A stretch of 64,000 nt of DNA from Thuidium tamariscinum (Eukaryota; Streptophyta; Bryopsida; Hypnales; Thuidiaceae). Below, in pieces: positions 30,321 to 43,300 of this stretch. The notes beneath the pieces are model-generated. The model searched no databases, was not told where the DNA came from, and worked only from the letters and a program-made list of their open reading frames with translations. The position numbers were made by a program, and so were the translations under genes. Position 1 is the stretch's first letter; every line of letters starts with the position of its first letter. The stretch lies in assembly GCA_947034885.2 (NCBI GenBank), contig OX344751.2, positions 43,615,082 to 43,679,081 on the forward strand, written 5' to 3'.

Positions 30321-32850
30321 ATACTATAAGATCCTATAGTTACATGTGTCCAAAATATTTTTTCTCTAAAATTTGATACTTGTATTAGAAATGGTAGTTT
30401 TGGCGTGATTATAATGAAAGCATAGTCAAGGAGCTTAAGGGGCTAAACTACTCCACAGATTATTGCCATGTCAGCTTGAGGATCCATTACATTTCTAAAG
30501 CCTTTCTATCATGCCCTAAAATTTTAAAATGATGGATCCCTATGTAGAGAGAGAAGCTGAGTAAAGATATGTACTATATTATGAAATGAAAATAAGACAC
30601 ATGTTATAAATAATGATAGCATGTTTGAGTTCACCATTCTAAAGTACTAACAAAAATCCTATAGTTTTTTTTGTGTATTTTAGGCAATAAAGATAATGCT
30701 TAGAATTCAATGAATTTGCAAGGATTAGAGATAATGAGGAATTCTTCATGAAGATGAAAGCATTACTTGAAGTTTATGAAAAAAGTGAATTCACTATAAA
30801 AAAATGGTTTTTCTTATGTCTAAAAAAACACATGAAAGCATTTCTCTTGACGCAAGTAATCATCATTGATGTCTCCTAAAAACTTGCCAAAATGTTGAGG
30901 TGATACATATAAATTTGTTTTTTTGATGTCAAATAAAACAGGGTCTTGAAAGCTTTGCAAAGGACTACATGTGGATGGGTATTAAGTGCCACATAAGCTC
31001 TTTTTGAGACGGACAATGCCACATGGGACAATTTTTATGTAAAACCATTTAAATCATAGTTGTAATGTGGACTTGGAAAATAAGTAACGTGGACCTCAAA
31101 TTATATTGACGTGGAACCCTAGTTGTGCTAATGTAGACCTCAAAGTATGTTGATGTAGCATACTTTATCAATACACTTTTGTGCTACTTAAAATTTTTAA
31201 TGGTATTTTCTGAGACATCAAATTAGATGTTTTTTGAAGCATCAATTAGTGCATATCCCACCTATAAGACAAAGTCAACAAAAAAATAAAATTTAAACTT
31301 AAATAAAAAATTAAATAAAATGAACAAGCAAAATTGTTGAATTCAATAAGAGTTGAAGAAAACTTACCATCTACTATTAAAAGAATTTTTGACGGCAAAA
31401 TGAAGGAATTAATTAATTAAAAATTGATGAGAATGAAAAGGAGGGAGATGATACTTATATCCATTGTTTGTCTATGGTGAAACAAAAGATATGGAATAAC
31501 TAAAATAAGGAAATAACTAGAATATGGATATTTCACCATTGAATATGTTGACATTATTTCAAACATGTCGACGTTATTTCTAACATGTCAAAGTTATTTC
31601 AGACATGTAGACGTTGTTTTAGACATTTTGATGTTGTTTTTGACATTTCTCATTGATTGCAATTGTTGATTTGCATGTCCCATATGGATATTTTTTCTTC
31701 TTACCACTCCACTTGTATAAAGACGACCTTGTTTTCATGCATGATATACATTCAAATCATTCATCCATGTCCTTTTTCTTGCAAAATATGCCATGTTGCC
31801 CTTTCCCTAAATTTTTCACACATAGTCAATTTTTTATAGTGTATTGTAGTAATTTTTACTAATTTATCCATAATTAAAATGGACTTCTTGTTGATGTGGT
31901 AGTCCATGTTTTTTTGGATGTCACAAAAAAACATGAACTTGTTTTTCTAAACATTGTTAAGAACATGTTTGTTTATGATGACATCTACTTGTTCTCCAAC
32001 TTAAGTGCACATGTTTCCCACAACATCACTAAAATATTAAGACTTTTGTAGACATTTTTGTTTAATGCATGATGTCTCAAAAAACATGATATGTTTTATT
32101 AAAAACAACACCTAAAACGTGGTTTTCTTATATTGATTAATGCATGGAGAAGTGGGTATTTTACTAAAAGAAGTCAATTTCATTTTGAAGAGTGTGATTT
32201 TTATAACAAATATTTGAAAACCAAAATCAAAAAGATCAATACAAATAGAAGCAAGTAGAAATAAGAGGACATGATTTTGGTGATGAAGGGGTCTTTGTGT
32301 GCAAAGCAATTGCTAGCTACCTTGGAAAACCTTAAAATATTATGAAGAGGCATTATACCAGTGTATGTCTATATTTATCATGAAGCAAGAAAATTTGAAA
32401 GGTCTTCACAAGAAATTCTTCTCCTTTGTAACTTTTTATCATATTTTCTAAATTCTAAAAACCATTTTGTTTGTTATGACTATAAAAATCATAGAGTATA
32501 TCAAACATTAACCAATCAAAAAATGAGATACAATTAATAACGGAGGTAATACTTTTGCACCCATTAGGAATCATAAATAGAGTAGAAGAGCCTGGTTTTG
32601 TACACTTTATTCCAAAGGTGGGAATAAAGCGCCCTCACACTTCTATATGGACCTTCTGGGTAGGAATGGATACAATAAGTAAAGCACATGTATTAGGTTT
32701 TGTGAAGTTGTATAAGCCATCTCGTCCAATGAAATTGTCTACCAGAATTAGTGAAACTTTTTTCCCTCTATTCCTGCTTGCCCACCCCAAAAAGACAATT
32801 GATAGATCTCCTTTTGTCTTTAGTTTAGACTATAGTTTCTAGCTTTTTGA
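30321..32850. other. AT-rich repeat-derived spacer
   Basis: The 30440-30650 stretch resembles 7280-7610 and is an empty site for the retroposon there. A tandem repeat of about five 24-bp units (ACATGTCGACGTTATTTC type) lies at 31545-31650. Short frames at 31653 and 32555 have no recognisable family features. Confidence 0.5.
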
Positions 32851-32859
32851 TTTGGCTCA

Positions 32860-35800
32860 CATGCAAGCTAGCCCTAAGGCCCTTTTCAAAACTAATACAT
32901 ATGGAACAAGAAACGTAAAGGAGAACAAATTAATTTATTTTCCAAACTGCATTTTCTATCAATTGTTTACAAAAAAGAAGTTAAAAATATAGACACAAGT
33001 TTACAAATAATTCATCAATGTGAGTATTAAAAATTGCTAGTTCAAGCATGTAAAATTGCTTAGTCAACCACATGTCATAAAACCCCATTATATTCTATAT
33101 CACAAATAGACAAGGTATCTTTATGAATAAAATGAAAAAACATTAACTTCCATTTCTTTACATCCAAATGACTACAACAAATACTTGTTGATTTTTTTGC
33201 ATTTGGACTATTACAAGGATTACTATGAACTTTGAAAAGAAAATATTTAAAAGCAAAATAAAACATTAGTAGAGGTATATCTTTAAAATAATATTTTTTT
33301 GTTAGATATCTAAATAAAATTTCTCCAAATTTTATAGAAAAAAATAAGGAAATAAAAATAAAAATATAAACATATTAAAATGCTTGTATTTTTAGAGATT
33401 AAAAACAAATCAAAATTGTTATTAAAAATGGTCATTACTTCCTACTTTAAAGGAGATTTCTAATATATTAAATGCATTTTGCTAAAAATAAACTTTAATA
33501 ATTCCTATACTCATATAAAAAAAACTTCAAACACTTACAAGAGACAAAAAAAATTTAGTTGTAAGAATCTCTTTGGTAGTTTATCTAATTCTAGAAGGTA
33601 CTCTCAAGCTCCTATTTTTTTTTTTTGAATTGCAAATTGTATTACAATAAACCAAATTGGCAAGTGTGCCACTAACAAAGGTGGTTTACAACTAATAAAT
33701 AGTTTTGAAAGAAGCTCATACATGCCATAACAATAGTAGTATAAGTATTTCATGAAAGAAGCTATTTACATTAACATTTTGAGCACAAGGTGATTATATT
33801 GTGAAATGAAGAATTTCTACATGTTAAATTGTCAATACATATGAGAGCATGTGAGCGAATTATTTTAATAGAAACTTGAGAGATGAAGCTTTACCTCAAA
33901 AAATTATTGAAAAGGAATTGGTTTTGAAATCAAGTTTTTAAAATTTTACAATTGATTGGGCTAAATTCTGTATAGAAATTTAGGACCACATAAAGAGCTA
34001 TGATTGCCTTTTACCTTCTAAATAATCTTCATACTATGTAGGGCAAGAAATGACAAGTTGTAGTTTGTGAGGGAAGTTGTTTTTGGTGACACCTAAAATT
34101 AATAAAGGTTGTCACTACAACAATTAAAATCATTATAAGTAGTCTCTTGTTATTGATACCATTTTTTTCTAACTTATGGTGTAGTGGAGTTGATTGTTTA
34201 TTAGTTTGAATTGACTTGATGAAGTGGCTTGGGTTTTAGTTAAACCCTAGAAGTTTTTGTAGATACTAAGTGTGATGAATGAAATTGAATTCTTCTATAT
34301 AAGACAAGAGTGCAATTGTTCATCTTTGGGATTTTGAGTAAAATAAGGACAATTGTCTACAATAATGTAACTTCTAATGAGTGTTTTTTGTTTCTTTCAA
34401 GTGAAGAATTTAGATATTATTAAAAGAATGATTTCTACAGTGACCAACTTGTCTTTCTAGGGTTAAAAAATATTTTGTTGTTTTGCCTTGTATTGGCTAA
34501 CTTATTGCACTATCTTGAACAAAATGATGAGTCATGCAATTGTGTGCACTACCACAAGATAGGGTGTTTTTAGTGTCTTTTTAAATACAATCCTAGTTGT
34601 AAGATTATATATAATGACTTTGAAAGAGATTTTTTCCTAAAAATTCACTAGAAATACATGTATTTCAAGAAATATTTTACTAAAATCCTTCCAAAAAGTC
34701 ATTATTTATAATCTTAGTACTAATTTATATTTAAAAATTCACTTAAAACATCCCATTTTGTGCTAGTGGTGAAATATGCTTTAGTCCCCTACTTTGACTA
34801 AAAATCATATAAGAGTTCAAATGAAAGAAGCTTATTAATTGATTCATAATCATATTCCATCATTACAAATAGTTTGAATGTTAAACTTTAAAGATAGAAA
34901 AGAGATTTGTATGTGATTCCATCAACTTTCATAAAATGAGGGTTATATATTTGGTGTTGTATTTGGCATGAGAAGCCAACCCATTTGTGAACATTTGATA
35001 TGTGTGTTGATTGGTTCTTATATTGATTAATCCCTAAAGTTCTTTTATTATACTTATACCAAAAATACTCCAGTTGTGAATTCCTTGTACAAGTAAAAAA
35101 ATTTAGAAAAAAAGGTTATTGAAAACATATAAGCATAGGTTCTTGTAGTAAATTGGTTTGACAAGATATGAAAACAATTTCAATCATTTTCATGATGTAG
35201 ATTGTAAGATATTAGCGTTTAAATTAACACAAATACTTTTCTTGCCTTGCAAAAAACTGGAAATTTTTTACTTTGTAGGGTCACATTTGTATGAGGGTGA
35301 TTGCAAAAAACACTTGTCTTTTGTTTTTGTCCCCTTGACCTTTACTAGGTAGTTTTTTGCTCATAAATTTTTCATCTTTTGTTCATTTGACTTGAAATTT
35401 GAAGTGTAGATGAACACAAAAGTTTTACATGTTTTCTAATTTTTTCAATTTAAAAAAAATTACTTCACTATTTTTAAACTGCCCCCAATTGGGTGTCTAC
35501 CTTAGCCATTTGGGGGGGGGATTCCTATTTTTGATTCAAAAATGAAAATTTTGATTTGAAATTTCGCATGCAAGGACCTTTACTAAAGTTACACAAGTCC
35601 AAAAGATATTTTTTGAAAATATTATACTATCCAACTTCCACATGTGCTCAAAGTGCACTGCCTTTGCGCAAGTGTAGAGAATACAATTTATTTTTTGCAA
35701 AGATGGAAATTGTTAAAGAGGAGCATCTTTAAGTTAGAAAAAATAAATATTTGAATTTTTTTTTTTAAAATTAATATTTTTAAAAAATCAAAGAAAAAAG

Positions 35801-36310
35801 TGTCTATTTTCATTGTATTTTCTATTGTCCTTTTTTTGTGCATAACTTTTAAAGGTAAAATAATCCATATTAGGTCTGAATTTTAAGAGACATAATATTT
35901 TAATTTCTCTTCAAATTATTCATATTTATTTTATTAAAAAAAATTTATCCCAAAAGTCATAGGACTCATGGAATAGGCCATTTTAAGACAAAATCGGGAA
36001 GTATTTCTTACAATGACCCATAAAAAATTGTCTAAAATGGTGCTTTTGCTTTAGATTTATTTCAATCACATACAAGCTGGCTATATATTTGAAAATATTT
36101 AGATAATATAAAATTGGACAACATATACGAAAGAATAATAAGTAGAAAGAAGTAGAAAATGATACAAAATAGTAAATTTTTAAGAATTTTGTTGTGAAAT
36201 TAAAAAAAATTATGATTCCAATAGTTCAAGTGTTGTAATAAATGATCTACACTTAATGCTTTTTTTTTTTTTCACCAAAATTCTGAAAATCAAGTTTAGA
36301 AATGGACTTC
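32860..36310 (+). repeat. Segment B repeat, longest copy
   Basis: 33420-35290 aligns with 61430-63430 in the same orientation, and 32870-33500 aligns with 50220-51290. Near 35291-36023 it is interrupted by a 725-bp element, and after it the match resumes with 63440-63700. Inverted partial copies lie at 29870-30320 and 54715-55145. No reading frame is conserved between copies, so I treat it as a dispersed repeat of unknown type. Confidence 0.65.
35295..36019 (+). mobile_element. Non-autonomous element with 4-bp duplication, copy 2 (725 bp)
   Basis: The ends are GGGTGATTGCAAAAAACAC and the inverse of GGGTCATTGTAAGAAATAC, flanked by ATGA (35291-35294) and ATAA (36020-36023). Related repeats at about 63440, 55005 (inverse) and 30185 (inverse) lack the insertion and read straight through ATGA. 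Its length is nearly the same as 21739-22461. It is non-coding. Confidence 0.75.
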
Positions 36311-37160
36311 AAAGTTTTAGCGGAGAGATTTTATAACTACCTACAAACTAAAGTCCTTGTAACTTTCATCTCGTTAATAAAAGTGTAATAATTCAAAGCC
36401 ATCCACTTATATATATGAATTAAGGAAACCAAATTCAATTTTTTATTTCTTAAGAAATAAATTTTTCCAAATGAAATTGACATGCTTTGATGCTTAGGTT
36501 GCCCAAAATTACATACCATGCAATAAATTTTGAATCAAGTAGTTAAAAGGTAAGAAAATTGTTGGGCCTTAGTACTATTCCTAATGTGCATGTTATAAGA
36601 AAAAATTTCAACAAAAATAAATAAATAAATCTATCCATAGTAAACTACCTATAATTGCTATGTTGCTAAAAAAAACATAGTTTGGTCCTTTAGAGGTTCA
36701 TACTAACTTCAAGAGTGCATAATTGACATACCTTTAATCTTTTATAATTAGACATTAATTATTATAATATAGTATTTTGGAGTCTTTTGTTTTGTAAACA
36801 AAAATATAAAAGAAAATCAATTGATTATAATAAAGATAACTAACAACCATTAAATTGAAAAATTGATATTTTTGACAACCAAAAAGAAAAGAAAAATTGT
36901 CCTTTTGAAAATCAAACAAAGCCACAAAGGTACAATGGACATTTTTACACTTCTAATTCCCAAAATATAGAAGGCACTATATATCTTCTATACCTTAAAT
37001 AATCTATCCTATAATTATTCATTCCTTCAATATTCTCAAACAAAATTTTCCCTCATACTTTGAATCCAAAAAACTAAACTAATTATAAACGCCATCCCTT
37101 CAACTAATGTTAAAAGTATCATAGATCCAATTCAAAAGTCAAAATACTAGGTCTTTTGAC
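36311..37160. other. AT-rich downstream region of the ankyrin gene
   Basis: No gene seen. It includes the presumed 3' UTR of the minus-strand ankyrin/PGG gene. Part of 37070-37150 resembles the end of the coding exon (AAAAAACTAAACTAA..ACGCCATCCCTTCAA against 37245-37280), a small local duplication. Confidence 0.4.
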
Positions 37161-39364
37161 TTAAACATTTTGTACAGATCTTTGAAGATGAAATAGTTTA
37201 GTAGGCTTATCTATATTGGAGGAATTTTCCACCATACTTTTAACCAAAAAAACTAAACTAACTATACATACCATCCCTCCAATCAATGTTGGAACTATCA
37301 TAAACCATTGATACTTCAACAATGGTGTCAATACAATAGTTCCTGCTATTGCAAATGCTATTATCACAAACAACACTGAACACGCCAAAAGAGTCGAAGT
37401 CACCAAAAGATTTATACGAAGCTTCTCCACAGTTTTCTTGATGAATAAATGGCTCCTTGGTAAGACACTTCGAGCACCACAAACAACAGTTGCAATGGCA
37501 AAATAGAAAGAAAGGGCATTGAATATCCAAAATGCCCGAAGTGAAATGTTGTGCTCAACATCCACATAATTGAGGTCAGAAGTTGAAGAGCTTGAATATC
37601 CTTCTCCAGAATAAGATGTATAATTCAATGGCGGTTGCAACCATGAAGCAAAGGTGACGCTAGCAATGAGTGCTGCACCCACGAGAATGGCATTAGCGGC
37701 ATCTACATAGACTTGGCGATCTCTATAGAGCCTCTCCATGAAGCTTTTAATAGGGTCACACTCCATGAGTGCTGCCTCAATATCTTTGTAGTCTTCTCCC
37801 CCTTCAAATGCAATTTGGATAGGAGGTCCAAGGTCTTTGTTGCATACTTCATTCAATCGAATTTGATCTTTGAAGCCTGAGTCCAAAAGTGCAATCACAA
37901 ATTGTGTATTGCAACAAAGAATAGCCACGTAGAAGGCAGAGAGGCGGTATCCATCCAAAGCTTTCACATCAAGTACTTTGTCTTTAGCAAGATATTGCAC
38001 AATACTTTTGACAACACCAAAATTGTGATGAGGGTATGCTGCAAGGTAATACAACGGCGTCCTTCCCCAGTAATCTATGGCATTGACATTTTGAGAAGGC
38101 AACTTTTTTATGAAGTCCACATCTCCACTTCGCATAGCTATATGGAGGGGATCTCTCCTCTTTCGATCCTTCTTCAACAATTTTTGCAACATGTCTACAC
38201 TTTTGACCATGCAAGCATAATCTAAAGGCATTTGATACAACCAATTTTCGTCATTGACATCAGCGCCTTTCTCCAAGAGTGCATCAATGATGTGGATATC
38301 CCCACCTACAATAGCCAAGTGAAGAGGTGTATATAAAATGCCGGCTTTTAGGGGGGAAATAGCCCTAAAGAAAGTAGCCCTAAAGAAAGGAAGCGAAGCC
38401 CACTCTGAATCCACAAGTGGTCCGTGTCTTAGCTCATGTAGATGAGAGCTTGTTTCTAAGATCTTTTGAACCATCTTGAGATCCCCCATCAAGATTGCCG
38501 CATCCAAGGATGTCATCTTGAACCGCCACTCACGACCTCCTGGAAGGCGAAGGTCGATTTCCAATTCGTCTGAGCTATCCAAACAAGGATCAACTCGTAA
38601 TTTCGCCACAACTGTCGCACACCAAGTTTGAGGCACACAACTTTTGTCACGAGAAATCAGAGTAAGAAGCACATCCACATGAGTCCATTTTAAAAACCTT
38701 CTCCAGTTCTCCCTCAAATTGCGCACTTGTTGCTCTTCCGTCAGTGACCATGGAGAAGAGGCTTCGCCACCATCTCCTCCGCCACTACCATTGCTGCCCG
38801 TCCGCTCTGCAGGTCCAGGCACCGTCTCCACAGCGGAAGTGATCTCTGGCGCCTGCAAAGCAAAAGGCAATCGTGACCACTTCAGCAGTCGTCACTCACC
38901 AACCACACAAATGCCAACACAGATTGCATTTGCTAAAATTCTAGCAACATTTTAGCTAGTATACCACTGTTGCACGCCCATACAATCAGTTTGTTAATTC
39001 GTGCATGGGCACTCCAACCCGCAAAACACAAAATCCAAGCAGAGAACTGGAACGCAAAACTTCATAGTTGCAAGCACACCACTAGAACCCAACCCTTTAT
39101 CCAACGGGTTGCAGCAACGCTTGCTGATAACACTCAAATGTGGCCCAAAGATTCCTATTCAATGGACAACGTTCTGGAGCATGTGAGGTAGAAAACGTTG
39201 CAAGCTCGCTCAAGCAGGTTCCAAAACTAGTCAATCATGTAGCTATTTGAAGACGTTGCTAAACCCGGCCTTCAAACTCCATTCAAATTAAACATTTCAG
39301 TGGTGGCAGTCATTCTTACCTCGAGTGCGGGCACCAGATCGGTGACGACAGCACTGCCTTCCAT
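37161..39364 (-). CDS. Ankyrin-repeat membrane protein with PGG-type domain, two exons
   Basis: Exon 1 (39364-39320) is 15 codons: MEGSAVVTDLVPALE, then a GTAAGA donor. Exon 2 (38852-37161) starts after a TTTGCAG acceptor in the same phase, giving about 578 residues. The N-terminal 50 residues are Gly/Ser-rich. Ankyrin-type helices run from about 130 to 350 (TPLHLAIVGGDIHIIDALL, PLDYACMVKSVDMLQKLL, DPLHIAMRSGDVDFIKKL, GRTPLYYLAA). Then comes the PGG-type segment DRQVYVDAANAILVGAALIA with VTFASWLQPPL (about 393-424) and four predicted membrane helices near 398-420, 453-476, 495-525 and 532-555. Plant ankyrin/PGG (ACD6/ITN1-like) proteins are membrane proteins linked to defence and stress signalling; this role is inferred from family only. 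There are no stops or shifts. The codon composition is more GC-rich than its surroundings, and the sequence before the ATG (AACAAATGG) is a favourable context. The splice model is mine. Confidence 0.85.
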
Positions 39365-40425
39365 TTGTTCTGATAAATGCCCCCCGCAAGATTACAAAAT
39401 GTAAATAAGCCGCGAGCTCCAGAACCCCGTGCACTGACAAGCCGGCCTCAGACGGACCAGCAACTAAGGCAGAAAAGCAAAGAATCAACACAACACAGCG
39501 TTCGCAAGTCGAAATGTCTGCCGCCCAGTCTCACGAACGACACAAACTCGGTCGGATTGAAGAAAGGAAACAAAGGTCCGCGTCAATGGAAACTTAACTC
39601 ATCGTCAATGGATTCACCAATTAAGCTTTACTTCAAGAAACTCAAGCACATCGACCCCACCTTCAGGCCCAGCGTCGCTTCAAGGTCTGTGCGTCAAGCT
39701 TTCTGGCGACTCCTCCTTTTAACGATCTCAAGCAACCCAGAACGAGAATGGGCTCCTATCTCATGAGACACATCGACGTGAAATTTTAAACGAAATTGTG
39801 AGGCGAATAAACCAGCTTGCGAGACTTTAGCAACAAGAGGATCGATTGCAGCGCAAAGTTTACTCTTTGGTAGCCTGGTTCAACTCTACAATGCAGTGCA
39901 GTACACGGGCCCATGCAACTTGGTCATTACTGAAAAGGGGTGCAAGAATTTAGTACTGCGAGCTAGCTGGAATCAATGAAGCTTGTCCCGATTCCCGAAC
40001 TTACAATGTGCCCTTGCGTGCTGCGCCAGCTAACGTGCAGTGAACAGGATTTGACAGGCCAGAATATCTGGATCACAGTTGACACAGTCTGTGCCGCAGT
40101 CCGTATAATTATCTATGTTTAGTAATACTGCATAAGCAAGGAAGATAACTACATAGTACGAGATGGAATAACCATTTGTCTTGTTGTGGCACTTTTGAAT
40201 ATTCAATTACAGCCTGTATAGGATTTGTGTGACTCTTGCTGCCTTGGAGCCATCCGAGGAGAAAGATTTTGGTGGTAACTCGGCAACACTGATTCCACGG
40301 AAAACCTACTCTAGGGTACAGATAGTTTATATCTGTTAAAAAATGAGCTCACTGGGGGTTACAGACAGTGACAGTGAAGTCCTCCTGCAAGAAATCGTGC
40401 AGCAATTGTTTCTTTTATAAGCTTA
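39365..40425. promoter_or_regulatory. 5' flank of the ankyrin gene
   Basis: This is the upstream region of the minus-strand gene, noticeably more GC-rich than most of the window near 39370-39760. It has several short frames without family features. No certain TATA box could be assigned. A PIF-type MITE sits at its far end (40426). Confidence 0.35.
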
Positions 40426-40695
40426 GAGCATCCCCAACGCATCGCTCAAAATCTGACTCAAAATCGGGTCTTTGGAGGGCTCTCCAACTCTGGCCGGGCC
40501 GGGTGTTATTCATCTGCCCCACTGCTGAACAGTGCAAGCAGCCCTCCAAAAGAGAATTTAAAAAAAAAACTCAAGTTTTCCAATTTTTTTTGCTTTCATT
40601 TTGAAGCTACAGAACATTGGTGTTTTTTTTAAAATTCTTTGAGATCTCATTCTCCTTGCTTGAGGAGATCTCTACGTAATTTGAAAATGCATTAC

Positions 40696-40926
40696 AACAA
40701 GGCTCCTTATATCCCCATGGGGTGGAGGGAGGTGCTCCAACCCATGTGGGATATAAGGACTTGAACTATTTTGAACTAAGAATTTGAATTTTGAATTTTG
40801 AAAAATTTAAATTTAAATTTTCAAAATTCAAAATTCAAATTCTTAGTTCAAACTAGTTCAAATCCTTATATCCCACATGGGTTGGAGCACCTCCCTCCAC
40901 CCCGTGGGGATATAAGGAGCCTTGTT
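40696..40926. repeat. Long palindrome 1 inside MITE B (231 bp)
   Basis: AACAAGGCTCCTTATATCCCC at the left is inverted at the right end. The arms of about 110 bp are nearly perfect and meet at AAATTTAAATTTAAATTT near 40811. The arm contains GGGTGGAGGGAGGTGCTCC, related to palindrome 2. Confidence 0.85.
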
Positions 40927-40999
40927 CCATAGTAAACTCACATCTTCTTACATCCACATGAAGTGGAAGTAGGAAGGCATAAGTTTCCATGGGAAGTGG

Positions 41000-41138
41000 A
41001 GCTCACTACATCCTCTTGAGGTGTAGGGAGGAGTCCCAATCCATGTGGGACAAAAGAGAGTTTCAAGTTGACACTCTCTTTTGTCCCACAGTCATGGATT
41101 GGGACTCTTCCCTACACCTCAAGAGGATATAATGAGCT
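41000..41138. repeat. Long palindrome 2 inside MITE B (139 bp)
   Basis: AGCTCACTACATCCTCTTGAG is inverted at the right end as CTCAAGAGGATATAATGAGCT, with few mismatches and a centre near 41068. The arm (GTGTAGGGAGGAGTCCCAA, CCATGTGGGA) is a diverged relative of palindrome 1, so one foldback family entered, or duplicated in, the same MITE. Confidence 0.8.
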
Positions 41139-41451
41139 TTATTTTTTGTGAGAAACTGAAGCCAAGATGGAAAATCAATTCCATGAAATTGCTTTTAAGC
41201 ATTTCAAATAAAAAAAATTGAAATTGGATTGTCAGTTGGGGTCTGCACCTCGACATCGGGGCCGAAAGTGCAGTCAAACTCCCTTCCGGGCCCTGCCTTG
41301 CACCCACAAATTTTCCGTCTGCTTAGTAAATTTGGCCGCGCCCGGCCATATTTTGAGCCTGGTTTTGCGTGCGGTGGGGTACAGAGAGTTGGCTGACCCG
41401 GCGAAATGCCCAGTTTGAGCCATATTTTGAGCTGCGTTGGGGATGCTCTTA

Positions 41452-42860
41452 GACGGGGTATAACTTAACTTCATGGATGCACTGAAGCATTCCACACTCA
41501 CTTGCCCTTGCCGAAGTCTTCAGAGTGGTGGCGAGGTGCATCAGGCTCAGAGAATCATTCTGCTTCTTGGAGCTCGAGCAGTCATGAAACTTGAAGATAC
41601 AATCAGTCTGCGGTAATCAGTCTGGATACTCAAACGTTGCACTACTACTTCCATTTTATCTATCAAATTAATGGAGCATATGATCGAATGGAACAAATCA
41701 AACAGTGAATGAATGTACTGTAATTTGCAAATGGAGAGGGACCCATGACTGTTATTTGCAAATATCTGCTCTGAGCATCATGCAGACTGCATTTTTTCAA
41801 TTTACAATCCAATTCCACAGGCTTCTATCAAATTATCCCATGTACCCTTTGAGGATTGATGAAGAAACACGGACTCCACTATACTGACCTTTCCTCCTTT
41901 GCTTTTCACAACCCATCATTTAAGTACTTTCTTTCTAAATTTTTTATGAGATAAATTTGGTAGTTGTATGATACACGATATAAATGTTTTGAAATTATAA
42001 ACATTATTTGATTTTTTTAAATTCACTTGATTTCAATTGTTGTAGCCATTGCTTTCCAAGAAGTCAACCCATTTTTAATCACTTAAGCAATTATACATAT
42101 TTAGAGTGCAATTTTTTTTACTGTAAAATTTTGTCCACGTATAGAAATAGAGTTTGGAAGGATAGCATATTTTTCTAGAATTTTATTACACGAAATGTAA
42201 TACCTATGAATTTTTCAGTAGAAAATTCTTTTTGACCTATAATGGTCATATAGACCTCTCTATTTGTGACCATAAGCTAGTTGCAAAATCAACCAAGGAT
42301 TGGTTTCATTCATAAGAGCGTTACAACCAATCTTAATGTGCCTTAATTGCTCCGGGAATTGCACCACAACTTTATGGAATGAAAGCAAACTGAAGATTGG
42401 AAATGGGAGGTTATTAGAAATGGATTGGCCACTTTACTTGTTGCACCATTGTTTTAAGGCTTCTTCATTTTATCTATAATTAACGTAAAGAACAAAGAAT
42501 GGATCAAATAAAATGAATGAATCTAATGTTGTTTGGAAATTTTTGTTGTGAACATGAAGACTACAACTTTTTTCTATAAGTTGTCAAGTTCCTACCTTAT
42601 TTGAAGATTCATGAAGAACAATGGACTTCACTATGAAGTATGAAGACCTCTTTGCCTCTACTTTTTACAATCCAACAATGAAGCACCTTCATTTCACCAC
42701 ATAAAATTATTTAAATATTTGGTGGTAAATGATACATGACTTAAAATTAATAGAATTTAAAACATTATGTGACTTTTATTTTATTTTATTTCATCTATTT
42801 TAGCCATTAAATTTTGAATAAGAAAATTTGATTCACTATTTTGAATTTCTTTTTATCCAA
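41452..42860. other. Spacer without recognisable gene
   Basis: AT-rich beyond 41900. Two diverged text blocks near 41700-41890 and 42480-42690 share GAATGAATNTAATG-like text and the order GATTGATGAAGAA..ATGGACT(C/T)CACTAT, so they may be an old tandem duplication of an unknown repeat. Confidence 0.4.
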
Positions 42861-42869
42861 TGTGCTCTT

Positions 42870-43300
42870 TAGCTACACTATGCACCCTAAAGTGCTTGTC
42901 GCTTGTTTCAATTCCCCGGCCTCACACACATCCTTTAAAAAATTAAGAGTCATCTAATTTATTTCCAAAAAATTCCCAAACCCCTTTTCAAAGAAAAATC
43001 AATAGCTATTGGATGTACATACAAAATACAAATATGATATGGGTATTGATACCAATATGGATATGATGCTACTATATACAAATATATATATCTACATATT
43101 TGAGATATGGTTGATATACAGATGATGACATACAAATATGGATACCTCAAAATGGGATTATTCCATCCTGATTGTTTGCAATCCCACCCTCCCAAAATAA
43201 TAAGAGGGGATGGAGGGTTTAAATTTAAATTTAAAAAAAAATTGCAGTCATGGTGCATAGTTTTACACTATGCATTATGCACGATGAAGTGGCTATAAAA
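42870..43300. repeat. AT/microsatellite repeat, inverted relative to 12634-13110
   Basis: ACTATGCACCATGACTGC (inverse) and CACTTCATCGTGCATAATG (inverse) match 12640-12670. The middle contains GATATGGGTATTGATACC and ATATGGATATGATG microsatellite-like text. It is non-coding. Confidence 0.5.

Larger units (their letters stand above)
40426..41448. mobile_element. PIF/Harbinger-type MITE B with two palindromic inserts (1023 bp)
   Basis: The ends are GAGCATCCCCAACGCA and the inverse of GAGCATCCCCAACGCAGC, and both continue with GCTCAAAAT. TTA is duplicated (40423-40425, 41449-41451). The interior holds two long palindromes (40696-40926 and 41000-41138), which make it longer than its relatives. It lies upstream of the ankyrin gene and has no coding capacity. 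Confidence 0.85.

Noticed and set aside
32555-32842. 95-codon plus-strand frame
   Set aside because: No domain, AT-rich repeat context, not conserved in the related repeats.
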